Part shown: positions 26,185-34,897 of the stretch, piece by piece | How the letters are laid out: each line of letters starts with the position of its first letter | How positions within the stretch are numbered: the stretch's first letter is position 1 | Assembly: GCA_014240285.1 (NCBI GenBank) | Contig: JAAZXI010000009.1 | Span: 1 to 37,023, forward strand | Length of the DNA stretch: 37,023 bases | DNA from: Methanobacteriota archaeon | Lineage (GTDB): Archaea > Thermoplasmatota > Poseidoniia > Poseidoniales > Thalassarchaeaceae | Direction: 5' to 3' | Notes under the pieces: model-generated | What the model was told of the DNA's origin: nothing | The model's database searches: none | What the model saw: the letters and a program-made list of their open reading frames with translations, nothing else | Program-made: the position numbers and the translations under genes

Positions 26185-27251
26185 GACTGGGGCACATAGA
26201 TCGAATGAGAGCCATAGCCGTACTGTGCATGGTCGAAGTCCACACGGCGGCCATTATCCCACCCGAAGGAATCAGTGTTGGTCACCCTGCTGCCTTCGTC
26301 GCAGCCGCCTTCGGAGGGATGGCCGCGCCGATGTTCGTCGCCATATCTGGTTGGGGCATCCACATGAGTGCGATTCGCAGAGCCGCTGACCCTGCCCACA
26401 ACGCCGGGATATGGTTGCGTTGGCTGGCTCCCAGAATCTTGTTGCTGAGTCTATGTCAGCTGCTGGTCAACCTTCTACTCAGCGCCGACCGAGGGGGTCG
26501 CTTTGAGTGGCAGACCCCAGGTGTCCTGACACTGCTCGCAATAGGTGCCCTGCTGGCACCTGTCCTAATTCGGCTCTCTATGCGCTCTCGCGCATTACTG
26601 ATGCTGGTGATGATGGCAACACCATTGGCTCTCGGAGACATCTCTGGACCGGACTGGTCATGGTGGGAACGGGTTGGTTCTGAAGGAGTTTCAGAATGGC
26701 TTGCTAGGCTGCTATGGAACGGCACATATCCTGCGGTACCGTGGCTGGGTTTCGTGCTTCTGGGCTCCTTAATCTACGACCTTGCTGATAATCCGGCTGC
26801 GAGAGAGCGTGGCATCGTCCTCGGACTCGCTGCTACCACTGTCACGGCGGCCATCGCAGCGTTTGAGGAGATCCCTTGGGCTCTGACCGAGGGCGAGGCA
26901 GTCCTGACCTTCTTCCCAGCGAGCACCGCCTTCCTCGTCGTTTCCGGAACCTTCGTGCTAATCGCCCACAGGGCGCTTGAGGGCTCGGAGGCGAGTGGTG
27001 GCGAGCCGGGTGGAGGTGACCGTCTGGCGTCTCTTGAGTCCGCTGGCCGAATCACGCTGACAATCTACGTCGCTCATTTCGCCGTGTTGGGTGCTGTGGC
27101 ATCGGCGATGCAGGGGGAGCCTAGACTGGAGCTCGTTCCAGCCTTCGCTGCGACCATCGCCAACACTCTCATCTGGATACCTTTGGCGGCCTGGCACCAG
27201 AAGCACATACCCAATATCTCCTTCGAGGCCCTACTGAATAGACTCAGTTAG
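26181..27251 (+). CDS. Polytopic membrane protein, acyltransferase/DUF1624-like; TTG start at 26181 or ATG at 26202
   Basis: 356 aa; RLGHIDRMRAIAVLCMVEVHTAA N-terminus typical of membrane acyltransferases, about 10 hydrophobic segments. Confidence 0.68.
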   Translation: MRLGHIDRMRAIAVLCMVEVHTAAIIPPEGISVGHPAAFVAAAFGGMAAPMFVAISGWGIHMSAIRRAADPAHNAGIWLRWLAPRILLLSLCQLLVNLLLSADRGGRFEWQTPGVLTLLAIGALLAPVLIRLSMRSRALLMLVMMATPLALGDISGPDWSWWERVGSEGVSEWLARLLWNGTYPAVPWLGFVLLGSLIYDLADNPAARERGIVLGLAATTVTAAIAAFEEIPWALTEGEAVLTFFPASTAFLVVSGTFVLIAHRALEGSEASGGEPGGGDRLASLESAGRITLTIYVAHFAVLGAVASAMQGEPRLELVPAFAATIANTLIWIPLAAWHQKHIPNISFEALLNRLS

Positions 27252-30200
27252 GTGTCACCGAAATCGGACCAAACCATACATCGCCCTCTTCGTTAGATGC
27301 CATGATGCGAACGTAGTAGGTAGTGTCGTCCGCTAAACTGATACCGGCAGAACCAGGGCCCACCTGAGGTGTACCGGCGCTGACGCTGTATGGCCAGAGT
27401 TGAGAATTGTTGCCCATGTCGGTCTGCCCGTAGTAAACGGTGAGAGTATTATTGGTGCCATTGTCGTAGACGTCCCATGTGACATCTGCAGTGCTGCTGG
27501 TGACATTGATCGTGGTCAGATTGCGAAGTATTGCGTCGTAGACGTAATAGTCGCCGCGCAGGGGGTCGTCGACCCATACCGGCAAGTGCTCAAGTGCGTC
27601 ATAGGTAGCTTGCGTCAGAGGGAAACCCCACGCAGCGTGATAGGGGGCGAGGTTGTATCCAGTAGCATTTGAGAGATGCAAAACCCATGCGTTGAACTCC
27701 TCGTTGCCGTTGGTCGGGACCTCTGCTGCAGGAAGAGTATAGTAGACGCTGAGAGCCTCTGTAATCGGCCCCCACCCCCACTCCTCCTTGATGATCAGAT
27801 AGGTGTCGAGTGCTATCCAAACGGACCAATTGGAGATGTTGGAGCCATCCTCGAAGTACGATTCCATCCTCGCTGCCCTCTGCTCTGGGTCAACGGCACT
27901 GTGTCCTTCTACTCCGACTAAATCTTCCATCAAGTAGACGCTGGCGAAGTTGCATCCCGTCTCAGTAGTGCCAGGGAGTGTGGATGGCATCCACTGATGG
28001 TTGTGGCCGAGTTCATGGAACATCCCCCAGTCACCGTTTTCTCTCATGTAAGATACGTTGACCACACCTGCCACACTGAGGTCGTGTGCCATGAATGGGT
28101 ACCCTGAGTGCATCCAGCCAGCAGATATCTGTGCATCGAAGACTGCTCTCTCCACTCTTGGCCATGGCTCAAAACCATACAGTTCATGCTCCATTTCTAG
28201 AGCCGTGTCCCACCACTCCATCAATTCCGTAGGATTTGTCAAATCTCGAATCTCATGGCTGGGCACTGTCATGATGAAATTATTAGAAATCAGTTCCGCC
28301 CACGGAGCTGGATTATCGTTCTCAAAGTAAATCCATTCAAAGTCACCCGTCTCCCCAAGAACAAACATTGGGGCCTTCACGGCGTTTGAGATATTTACTT
28401 GGAAGTCGCCCAATGTAGAGCCCGGCTCTATTGCGATGTAGATTGGTCCGCCGAAGGCATTCCCCACCTCCATCGTCTCCTGATCGACATACCACCATCT
28501 GACGATCTGCGGGTGCCGGTGTAGTTGGTCTTTAGACCACAGACTGTCGCTGTGTGCACCAACTAAGACATAGGTCCCTGAATCGACTGTATGGTTAGGA
28601 AGTGTGACCGTTACGACCTCTCCGGGAGCGGCATACAAACCGGTGGTCATCCTCACATGCGCTCTGGCCCCGGCATATCCGAAATTACTCGGAAGCCCGC
28701 TCTGATTGCCATCTATTGTCACAGTCCGTAATATCCTCGTTGCATTGGATGGCACCTCTCCGGGGAACTCAACATGGCTGGGATGCGCCGGGAGTTCATG
28801 CGCTGGTAGCCCCTGTGTCAGTGCCGCCTCCACTCTGAGCAAGGTGTCGGCTACCGGATCCTCGCCCATGTTATGACCGATGTTCTGCCACAATGTGCCA
28901 TATTCGATTACTGTCCAACCAGTAGCGTTGACTGTCTCCCTGAGAGGCGACCAGAAGTCATGGAAGTCCAAGGTCACTACCCCCGTGCATACGGACAGTG
29001 TGGAGTCGACGATAGCAGCATCATCAGTAGAGAGAGTCTGATTGTCGTTCCTGTCGGCTCTGATTGCCTCGATGGCCGCATGGGGACGGGCTAGCTCGTG
29101 CGGGAAATCAGACAGGTCGATATCGTTGTAGCCCCAGGCAGGTGAGACGAACAGCCCGGTCGTCTTGGCAATCTTGTTGCCCGGGTAGTTGTGCGCTACA
29201 TCGGAGTTGGAGTACGACCAGTACCAAGCATGACCACCCATTATCAGACCACCCCCCGCGAGCATGAAGTCGACTAGATTCTGGTTGTCTGAATCGTCAT
29301 GGCCGTTCCAGAACTCGTCGAGCAGGCAGTCTATGCCCGAGAGGTCCGCCGGAGTCACTGAGAGGTGAACCGTGTGACCTTTTGCCTGCAGTTCGTCCTC
29401 GAAGTCGTCGTAGCCCGCGCCGTAGGCGAGTCCCACGTCAGCGTTCTGGCCGCAGACCCATTCAACGGCGCGCAGGGAGAACTCGGTCTCCATGACGCCA
29501 GCGCCGTCGACCCAGCTCTCATGGCCGTATCCGAGCATCCTGCCACGACCGACGTGGCTGGCGGATATCACGGGAATCGTAGAGCCATAGCCCTCCTCTG
29601 TGAAGCCGATGGGGAAGGCCCACTCGCCAATAGGCAGTATCGGAGAAGGCCAGCCGCCCCAGTTCGTCTGTCCCATGCCGCGCAGCAGGTCTGACTGGTC
29701 GGCTTCGAGGTCGTGAACGGCTATCCACAGACTCAGCCCGGCCACCCCGCCGGTGTTGTTGGCCCAGATGATGTACTGCCTCCAGCCGGTACGCTCGTCG
29801 GGAGTTCCCGAAATTGTCCCGTTGGTAAGCAAAGTAAGGCCAGAGGGCAACGGCGGACTGACCTCCCAAGTCTCAATCTCGGGGCCATCGTTGGTGGCTA
29901 GTATTACGATACTCTCGTTGGCCTTCAGTGCGAATTCGATGTCAGGCCAAGAGATCGCGTCAGGAGGAAGACTGGTCACCCGAAACTGAAGCGGGGTCGA
30001 GGCCGGGCCACCGGAATTGTTGGCCCAGACAGTGTGGTGGGTCCACGGCTGTAGGAGGATTGCGGAGCCACTAATCTGCCCAGTATAGTAGTCGAAGACG
30101 AAGCCGGAAGGCAATGGAGGGTCTACTTCCCAGATGTCCGGAGTGCCGCCCTGCCAGGTCGGCATCACCTGCCCGATGCCATCACCCAGCCTAATGTCGA

Positions 30201-31236
30201 ACTGATAGGGCTCGTACCCAAGGCCCTCTACAGGGATGTCTCTGACGTCGATGAGAATGGTCGATGAGAGTGAGCCACCGGTGTTGTGAGCAGTGATTAC
30301 GTACTCCCTCAGTGGGTGCGCCGATATCGGAGTTCCTCGTAGAGAGCCATCGAACTGGTGCAGCACTACTCCTTCGGGAAGAGGGGGTTCGATTGACCAG
30401 TTAGTGACCTGCCCTCCCTCAGAAGATGGTATGACTTGCACTGACACACCTATGGTCCAGTAGAATGGGTGCCCGGGGTACGAAAGAGCCGTGGGCTCTT
30501 CATGTAGGGTGATGATTCGAATTGAAGTTTCAATGGAGCCGCCTGAGTTTGAGGCGATAACGGTGTGATTGGAGTCTCCGAGAGCACGTGCTATGCCGGT
30601 TATTGAACCGTCGTCGAGAATCACCAGTCCTTCAGGAAGTAGAGGGCTGGTTGACCACTCGTCTGCTGTTCCACCCAACAGCAGTGGTGAGCCGATTGAG
30701 CACTCCTCCCCCAGAGTGCACGGTAGAACATCTGAGAGATATTGGATGGAATTCGGAGCCGCGGCGACCACCGTTATGTCGATGGTGGTGACCGCAGAGC
30801 CTACCGCGTTCGTACCGATGATGGTGTAGCGGATTTCGATAGCCGCCCCCTCAGGAGTCCCTCCGATCACCCCCGAATCTCCATCGAGAGACAGACCATC
30901 TGGAAGCCGAGGGTTGACGAACCAGTCCTGTGGGCCGTCGCCGAGGAAACTCGGAGTCAGGGTCTGCATCTCGACTCCGACGATGAGAAGGATGGAGCTC
31001 TCCCCATAGGTCAGAGAACTCGGCTGCTGCATTATCCTGCAAGCATCACCAGTGAACACCTGCTGGGCTGTGCAGTCGTCCTCAGTGATGACAGGGACAA
31101 AGCAGTCGGGGTGAGACGGCTCGGCGACACAGTCGACCTCCTCAACCGGCTCCTTCTCCTCGTCGAATAACCCAAGACATCCCGAGCTGAGCATCAGCAT
31201 CGAGAGCAGGAGGGCGGCGTTGCGCTTCGGCTGCAC
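27244..31236 (-). CDS. Lipoprotein with five putative Ig-like (He_PIG-type) repeats, TCAF-like GATase-fold region, M60-like zinc metallopeptidase and C-terminal Fn3-like domain (track start GTG 31302; alternative GTG 31236)
   Basis: Lipobox LSMLMLSSGCLG; repeats with 'W..xPPLPxGx...GxxxGTP'; GGGLIMGGHAWYWSYSNSDVAHNYPGNKI; WGMFHELGHNHQWM...NFASVYLMEDLVG. Confidence 0.85.
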   Translation of the reverse strand: MQPKRNAALLLSMLMLSSGCLGLFDEEKEPVEEVDCVAEPSHPDCFVPVITEDDCTAQQVFTGDACRIMQQPSSLTYGESSILLIVGVEMQTLTPSFLGDGPQDWFVNPRLPDGLSLDGDSGVIGGTPEGAAIEIRYTIIGTNAVGSAVTTIDITVVAAAPNSIQYLSDVLPCTLGEECSIGSPLLLGGTADEWSTSPLLPEGLVILDDGSITGIARALGDSNHTVIASNSGGSIETSIRIITLHEEPTALSYPGHPFYWTIGVSVQVIPSSEGGQVTNWSIEPPLPEGVVLHQFDGSLRGTPISAHPLREYVITAHNTGGSLSSTILIDVRDIPVEGLGYEPYQFDIRLGDGIGQVMPTWQGGTPDIWEVDPPLPSGFVFDYYTGQISGSAILLQPWTHHTVWANNSGGPASTPLQFRVTSLPPDAISWPDIEFALKANESIVILATNDGPEIETWEVSPPLPSGLTLLTNGTISGTPDERTGWRQYIIWANNTGGVAGLSLWIAVHDLEADQSDLLRGMGQTNWGGWPSPILPIGEWAFPIGFTEEGYGSTIPVISASHVGRGRMLGYGHESWVDGAGVMETEFSLRAVEWVCGQNADVGLAYGAGYDDFEDELQAKGHTVHLSVTPADLSGIDCLLDEFWNGHDDSDNQNLVDFMLAGGGLIMGGHAWYWSYSNSDVAHNYPGNKIAKTTGLFVSPAWGYNDIDLSDFPHELARPHAAIEAIRADRNDNQTLSTDDAAIVDSTLSVCTGVVTLDFHDFWSPLRETVNATGWTVIEYGTLWQNIGHNMGEDPVADTLLRVEAALTQGLPAHELPAHPSHVEFPGEVPSNATRILRTVTIDGNQSGLPSNFGYAGARAHVRMTTGLYAAPGEVVTVTLPNHTVDSGTYVLVGAHSDSLWSKDQLHRHPQIVRWWYVDQETMEVGNAFGGPIYIAIEPGSTLGDFQVNISNAVKAPMFVLGETGDFEWIYFENDNPAPWAELISNNFIMTVPSHEIRDLTNPTELMEWWDTALEMEHELYGFEPWPRVERAVFDAQISAGWMHSGYPFMAHDLSVAGVVNVSYMRENGDWGMFHELGHNHQWMPSTLPGTTETGCNFASVYLMEDLVGVEGHSAVDPEQRAARMESYFEDGSNISNWSVWIALDTYLIIKEEWGWGPITEALSVYYTLPAAEVPTNGNEEFNAWVLHLSNATGYNLAPYHAAWGFPLTQATYDALEHLPVWVDDPLRGDYYVYDAILRNLTTINVTSSTADVTWDVYDNGTNNTLTVYYGQTDMGNNSQLWPYSVSAGTPQVGPGSAGISLADDTTYYVRIMASNEEGDVWFGPISVTPN

Positions 31237-31261
31237 GGGCCTTATTGGACGGCCTCTGGCG

Positions 31262-31298
31262 AAAAAGTGTCCGGAAGGCGTGCTCCTCAGGAGCACGC
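31262..31298 (-). terminator. Putative terminator downstream of glyA: 10-bp stem with single-nt centre, T5 tract about 11 nt further on
   Basis: + strand GCGTGCTCCT-C-AGGAGCACGC at 31278-31298, directly abutting the glyA stop; T5 on minus strand at 31266-31262. Confidence 0.5.
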
Positions 31299-32579
31299 TC
31301 ACGCGAGGCCAGGATATGCTGGCCCAGGCTCGAAGCAGTAGTGGACTGTCTGGAACTCGGACTTGAACTCGGCAACGTCCCTGCGGACAATGGTTGGATT
31401 CTCGTTGGAGAGCAGTGCCCTAGCAAAGAAGCGTGCCACATCCTGCATCTCGTCGGGCCTCATGCCTACCCTAGTCAGTTCAGGGACACCCAATCTGAGT
31501 CCGCTGGGTGACATCGCCTTGGTGTCCCCAGGAAGCATGTTCATGTTGGTGATGATGCCGGCTTCCTCAAGCAGTGCGGCTGCATCCCTACCAGCTCCTG
31601 AATCGGCCTCTCCGTGACGAGTCAGGACCTGGTGGCTGGCTGTGTAGTCGCGCTCCTCGGCCATCACCTCGAAACCCTCGGCAGCTAGAGCAGCGCCAAG
31701 CGCCTTGGCGTTGGCAACGATGTCTCTGGCGTAGTCGGCACCGAACTCCTCAAACTCGGCTAGAGCCACTGCTTTACCAGCTACGTGATGGAGGTGATAG
31801 GAAGAGCAGACTCCGGGGAATATCGCGCTGTTCAGGCGACGCTGGAACTTGGGGTCGTCAGAGTTCGAAAGTAGGAAGCCACCCTGTGGGCCAGGGAATG
31901 TCTTGTGGCTGCTCCCGGTCATCACGTCAGCACCTTCCCTCAGAGGGTCCTGGAACTGATCTCCCGCAATTAGCCCGAGGACGTGAGCAGCGTCGTACAT
32001 CACCTTGGCACCGACCTCGTGGGCGGCGTCAGCCAGCTCTTCCAAGGGAGTCGGGAACAGGAATACAGATTGACCGAACAGAGCAATGTTTGGCTCGGTC
32101 TCGCGAATCAGGTCTGCTGCAGCGTCAATGTCTGGCTCCATGCGGCTCTCGACCCAGGGGTACGTAACCAGATTCAACCCCCGCAAACCTACTGCGCCCA
32201 TACGTGCGTGTGAGATGTGGCCGCCGTCGGCAGTGGACACTGCGGTGATTGTGTCTCCGGGCTTGGCTAGGGCCTTCAGTCCGGCGATGTTGGAAACAGT
32301 TCCCGAGGTCGACTGTATATTTGCAAAATTGCAGTCAAAGACACGCTGAGCAGCAGCGATGCCAATCTCCTCAATGGTGTCGAAGTCGTCGCACCCCTGG
32401 TAGTACCGCTTACCCGGCAGGCCTTCTGCATACCTGCCGTGTAGATCCGAATCGCAGGCCTTGCGTACCAACGGGCTGAGGATGTTTTCGCTGGCTATCA
32501 TAGGCAGACTGTCGCGGTAGTGCCTGCCCGACTCGTCGACTGCTTCCTGTATCCTCAATGCTGCCTCACGAGCACTCAT
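31299..32579 (-). CDS. glyA: Serine hydroxymethyltransferase
   Basis: 426 aa; LPMIASENILSP, GRYAEGLPGKRYYQGCDDFDTIE, VMTGSSHKTFPGPQGG (PLP lysine). Confidence 0.97.
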   Translation of the reverse strand: MSAREAALRIQEAVDESGRHYRDSLPMIASENILSPLVRKACDSDLHGRYAEGLPGKRYYQGCDDFDTIEEIGIAAAQRVFDCNFANIQSTSGTVSNIAGLKALAKPGDTITAVSTADGGHISHARMGAVGLRGLNLVTYPWVESRMEPDIDAAADLIRETEPNIALFGQSVFLFPTPLEELADAAHEVGAKVMYDAAHVLGLIAGDQFQDPLREGADVMTGSSHKTFPGPQGGFLLSNSDDPKFQRRLNSAIFPGVCSSYHLHHVAGKAVALAEFEEFGADYARDIVANAKALGAALAAEGFEVMAEERDYTASHQVLTRHGEADSGAGRDAAALLEEAGIITNMNMLPGDTKAMSPSGLRLGVPELTRVGMRPDEMQDVARFFARALLSNENPTIVRRDVAEFKSEFQTVHYCFEPGPAYPGLA

Positions 32580-32655
32580 GTATCCTGCATCGAGAACAAG
32601 TCAAAGAGTTTAGCGGAAGCGTGTAGAATCTCCTCATTCCGACTTAACGGGGGAG

Positions 32656-32667
32656 AGTATTTTGAAT
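32656..32667 (+). promoter_or_regulatory. Candidate TATA element about 26 bp upstream of the ATG at 32688 (would fit a leaderless transcript)
   Basis: AT-rich agtattttgaat in the divergent glyA/TSP3-protein intergenic region. Confidence 0.35.
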
Positions 32668-32687
32668 CGGGGCGGACATGGTACCCC

Positions 32688-34781
32688 ATGAGCCGACGCG
32701 CCACCCTAACAACCATCCTGACTGCAATGCTGCTGGTAGCGGTCCCATACACCGTCCTAGCGACCGATTCTGACGGCGACGGGACTGATGACGTAGACGA
32801 TGATTTTCCGAACAACCCATGTGCTGACACCGATACCGATGGAGATGGTTTGCCCGACACCGTAGTGAGTGGTTGCTCTTCTCAATCGGTGGTCGGCTAC
32901 ACCTCCTTTGAGGATCCATTCGCTGCGAGCATAAAGTATACCGACACCGGTAGCGAGTCAGTCAATAGATACCTCTGGAACAACGCCAACGAATCTCACG
33001 TCGCGCATAACCAGACCACTGGCTCTGAGATGGGATTCACCCTCTACTACACCTCGACTGGCGGTGTTGGCCTGACTGATGGAGACTACTTCGGTACGGT
33101 CAACTACACGGGAACTGTTGGCAACTTCACTGAAGGCACGAAGGGTTACCAGATGTCAGACGTCGATGGCATAACCACTCTGGCTCTCGATGATATCACG
33201 GCGGAAATACTAACCTTCGACCTGTTCGTCCAAGATGACGGTTGGGAGTGGAGTGGTTCGTCGAGTTATGATTACATCAATATCTCATTCATTGGCGCCA
33301 ACTCAGATATCTCGATCCTTAGCACCTACGGCACCGATATCGATACCGGATACGCCTCATATCTGGGCACTTGGACGACAATAACTGTGGCGATAGGAAC
33401 GGCTGGAAATGGCCATCTCGAGGTTGAGTTCTCATCGAACTCCGGGTCGGAAGCCATCTACCTTGACAACATACAGTTCACCTCGACAGTGGTGCTTACT
33501 GCTGACTTGGATGATGACGGCGACGGCTGGCTCGATGTCGATGAGACCGATTGCGGCACCGACCCGCTAGATGGCAACGATGTTCCAGCTGATGCCGATT
33601 CCAACGGCATCTGCGACGCCCTTGAGGGCGACGACTTCGACGGTGACGGGATTTCTAACGATCAGGATCCAGACGATGACAACGACGGTGTAGATGATGT
33701 CGACGACGCGTTTCCGTTAAACCCCAACGAGTGGGATGACACCGACAGTGACGGTATAGGTGACAACGCCGACCTCGACGACGACAACGACGCCTGGACG
33801 GACGTTGATGAGTCCGCCTGCGGCACCGACCCCCTAGATGGTGCATCCATACCCTCTGATTACGACAACGACATGGTCTGCGACTCCCTCGATTCCGATG
33901 ATGATGATGACGGCTGGACCGACACCTATGAGTCGGATTGTAACACAGATCCGAGCGATGCAAATTCCATCCCGTTGGACTCTGATGGTGACGGCACCTG
34001 TGACTTCCAGGACTTCGACGGAGACAACGATGGAGTCAATGATGCGGATGATGCGTTCCCGAGCGATTCATCGGAGTGGGCGGACACCGACGGAGATGGG
34101 ACTGGTGACAACGCTGATTCCGACGACGACGGAGATGGCTGGTCGGACTCTTCGGAGGGCGACTGCGGCAGTGATTCTGCAGATTCAGTTTCCACACCAG
34201 AGGACATGGACGGGGATGGTATATGCGATGGCTTAGATGATGACATGGACGGGGACGGATACGGAGAAGACGACGCTTTTCCCGCTGATGCAAATGAGTG
34301 GATAGACACAGACGTAGACGGATTTGGAGATAACGCTGATGATGATGATGATAATGACGGGTGGTTGGATTTGGTAGAGGCGGATTGTGGGAGTAATCCT
34401 ATGGACGAAGCTTCCGTTCCCGATGACATCGATGGAGATGGTGATTGCGACCTCCAGGACCCAGATGACGACGGTGACGGAGTGGCAGACGGGGATGATG
34501 CGAAGCCGATGGACCCGAGCGAGTGGGACGACACCGACGGCGACGGAATCGGAGACAACACCGATTTGGATGACGACAATGATGGCTGGTCAGATGCTGA
34601 GGAGAACGAATGCGGCACTGACCAGTACGACAGTGGCATTACACCCACTGATTACGATAACAACGGGGTGTGTGATGCCAACGACCCCATCATTGAGCCC
34701 GAGCCCGAGGGCACCCCCGGATTCGGACTAATCTCGGCTCTAGCAGTGCTCGCACTTGCGGCTCTCGCTAGAAGGGACTGA
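32688..34781 (+). CDS. Secreted Asp-rich TSP3-like calcium-binding repeat protein with PGF-CTERM-like C-terminus (track start 32520)
   Basis: Signal peptide MSRRATLTTILTAMLLVAVPYTVLA; five long DxDxDG-rich modules; C-terminus PEPEGTPGFGLISALAVLALAALARRD. Confidence 0.88.
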   Translation: MSRRATLTTILTAMLLVAVPYTVLATDSDGDGTDDVDDDFPNNPCADTDTDGDGLPDTVVSGCSSQSVVGYTSFEDPFAASIKYTDTGSESVNRYLWNNANESHVAHNQTTGSEMGFTLYYTSTGGVGLTDGDYFGTVNYTGTVGNFTEGTKGYQMSDVDGITTLALDDITAEILTFDLFVQDDGWEWSGSSSYDYINISFIGANSDISILSTYGTDIDTGYASYLGTWTTITVAIGTAGNGHLEVEFSSNSGSEAIYLDNIQFTSTVVLTADLDDDGDGWLDVDETDCGTDPLDGNDVPADADSNGICDALEGDDFDGDGISNDQDPDDDNDGVDDVDDAFPLNPNEWDDTDSDGIGDNADLDDDNDAWTDVDESACGTDPLDGASIPSDYDNDMVCDSLDSDDDDDGWTDTYESDCNTDPSDANSIPLDSDGDGTCDFQDFDGDNDGVNDADDAFPSDSSEWADTDGDGTGDNADSDDDGDGWSDSSEGDCGSDSADSVSTPEDMDGDGICDGLDDDMDGDGYGEDDAFPADANEWIDTDVDGFGDNADDDDDNDGWLDLVEADCGSNPMDEASVPDDIDGDGDCDLQDPDDDGDGVADGDDAKPMDPSEWDDTDGDGIGDNTDLDDDNDGWSDAEENECGTDQYDSGITPTDYDNNGVCDANDPIIEPEPEGTPGFGLISALAVLALAALARRD
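33505..34690 (+). repeat. Coding repeat region, five ~75-80-aa modules
   Basis: Each module: DDDxDGWxDxxExxCGTDP...DxDxDGxCD...DDAFPxDxxEWxDTDxDGxGDN (the fifth is partial). Confidence 0.85.
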
Positions 34782-34857
34782 TGGCGCCGACAGCAGGACT
34801 CGAACCTGCGACCTGTGGATTAACAGTCCACCGCTCCACCAACTAAGCTATGTCGGC
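34782..34857 (-). tRNA. tRNA-Asn (GTT), CCA encoded
   Basis: Minus strand GCCGACATAGCTTAGTTGGTGGAGCGGTGGACTGTTAATCCACAGGTCGCAGGTTCGAGTCCTGCTGTCGGCGCCA. Confidence 0.97.
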
Positions 34858-34897
34858 CTGACTCGCGGCTGGCCCCATCCTTCATCAAAGAATCGGA

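Noticed and set aside
33926-34648. 240-aa minus-strand Ser/Pro-rich ORF (and His/Arg-rich antisense ORFs at 33655-34293)
   Set aside because: Antisense shadow of the GAT/GAC-rich TSP3-like repeats; low-complexity and not a credible protein.
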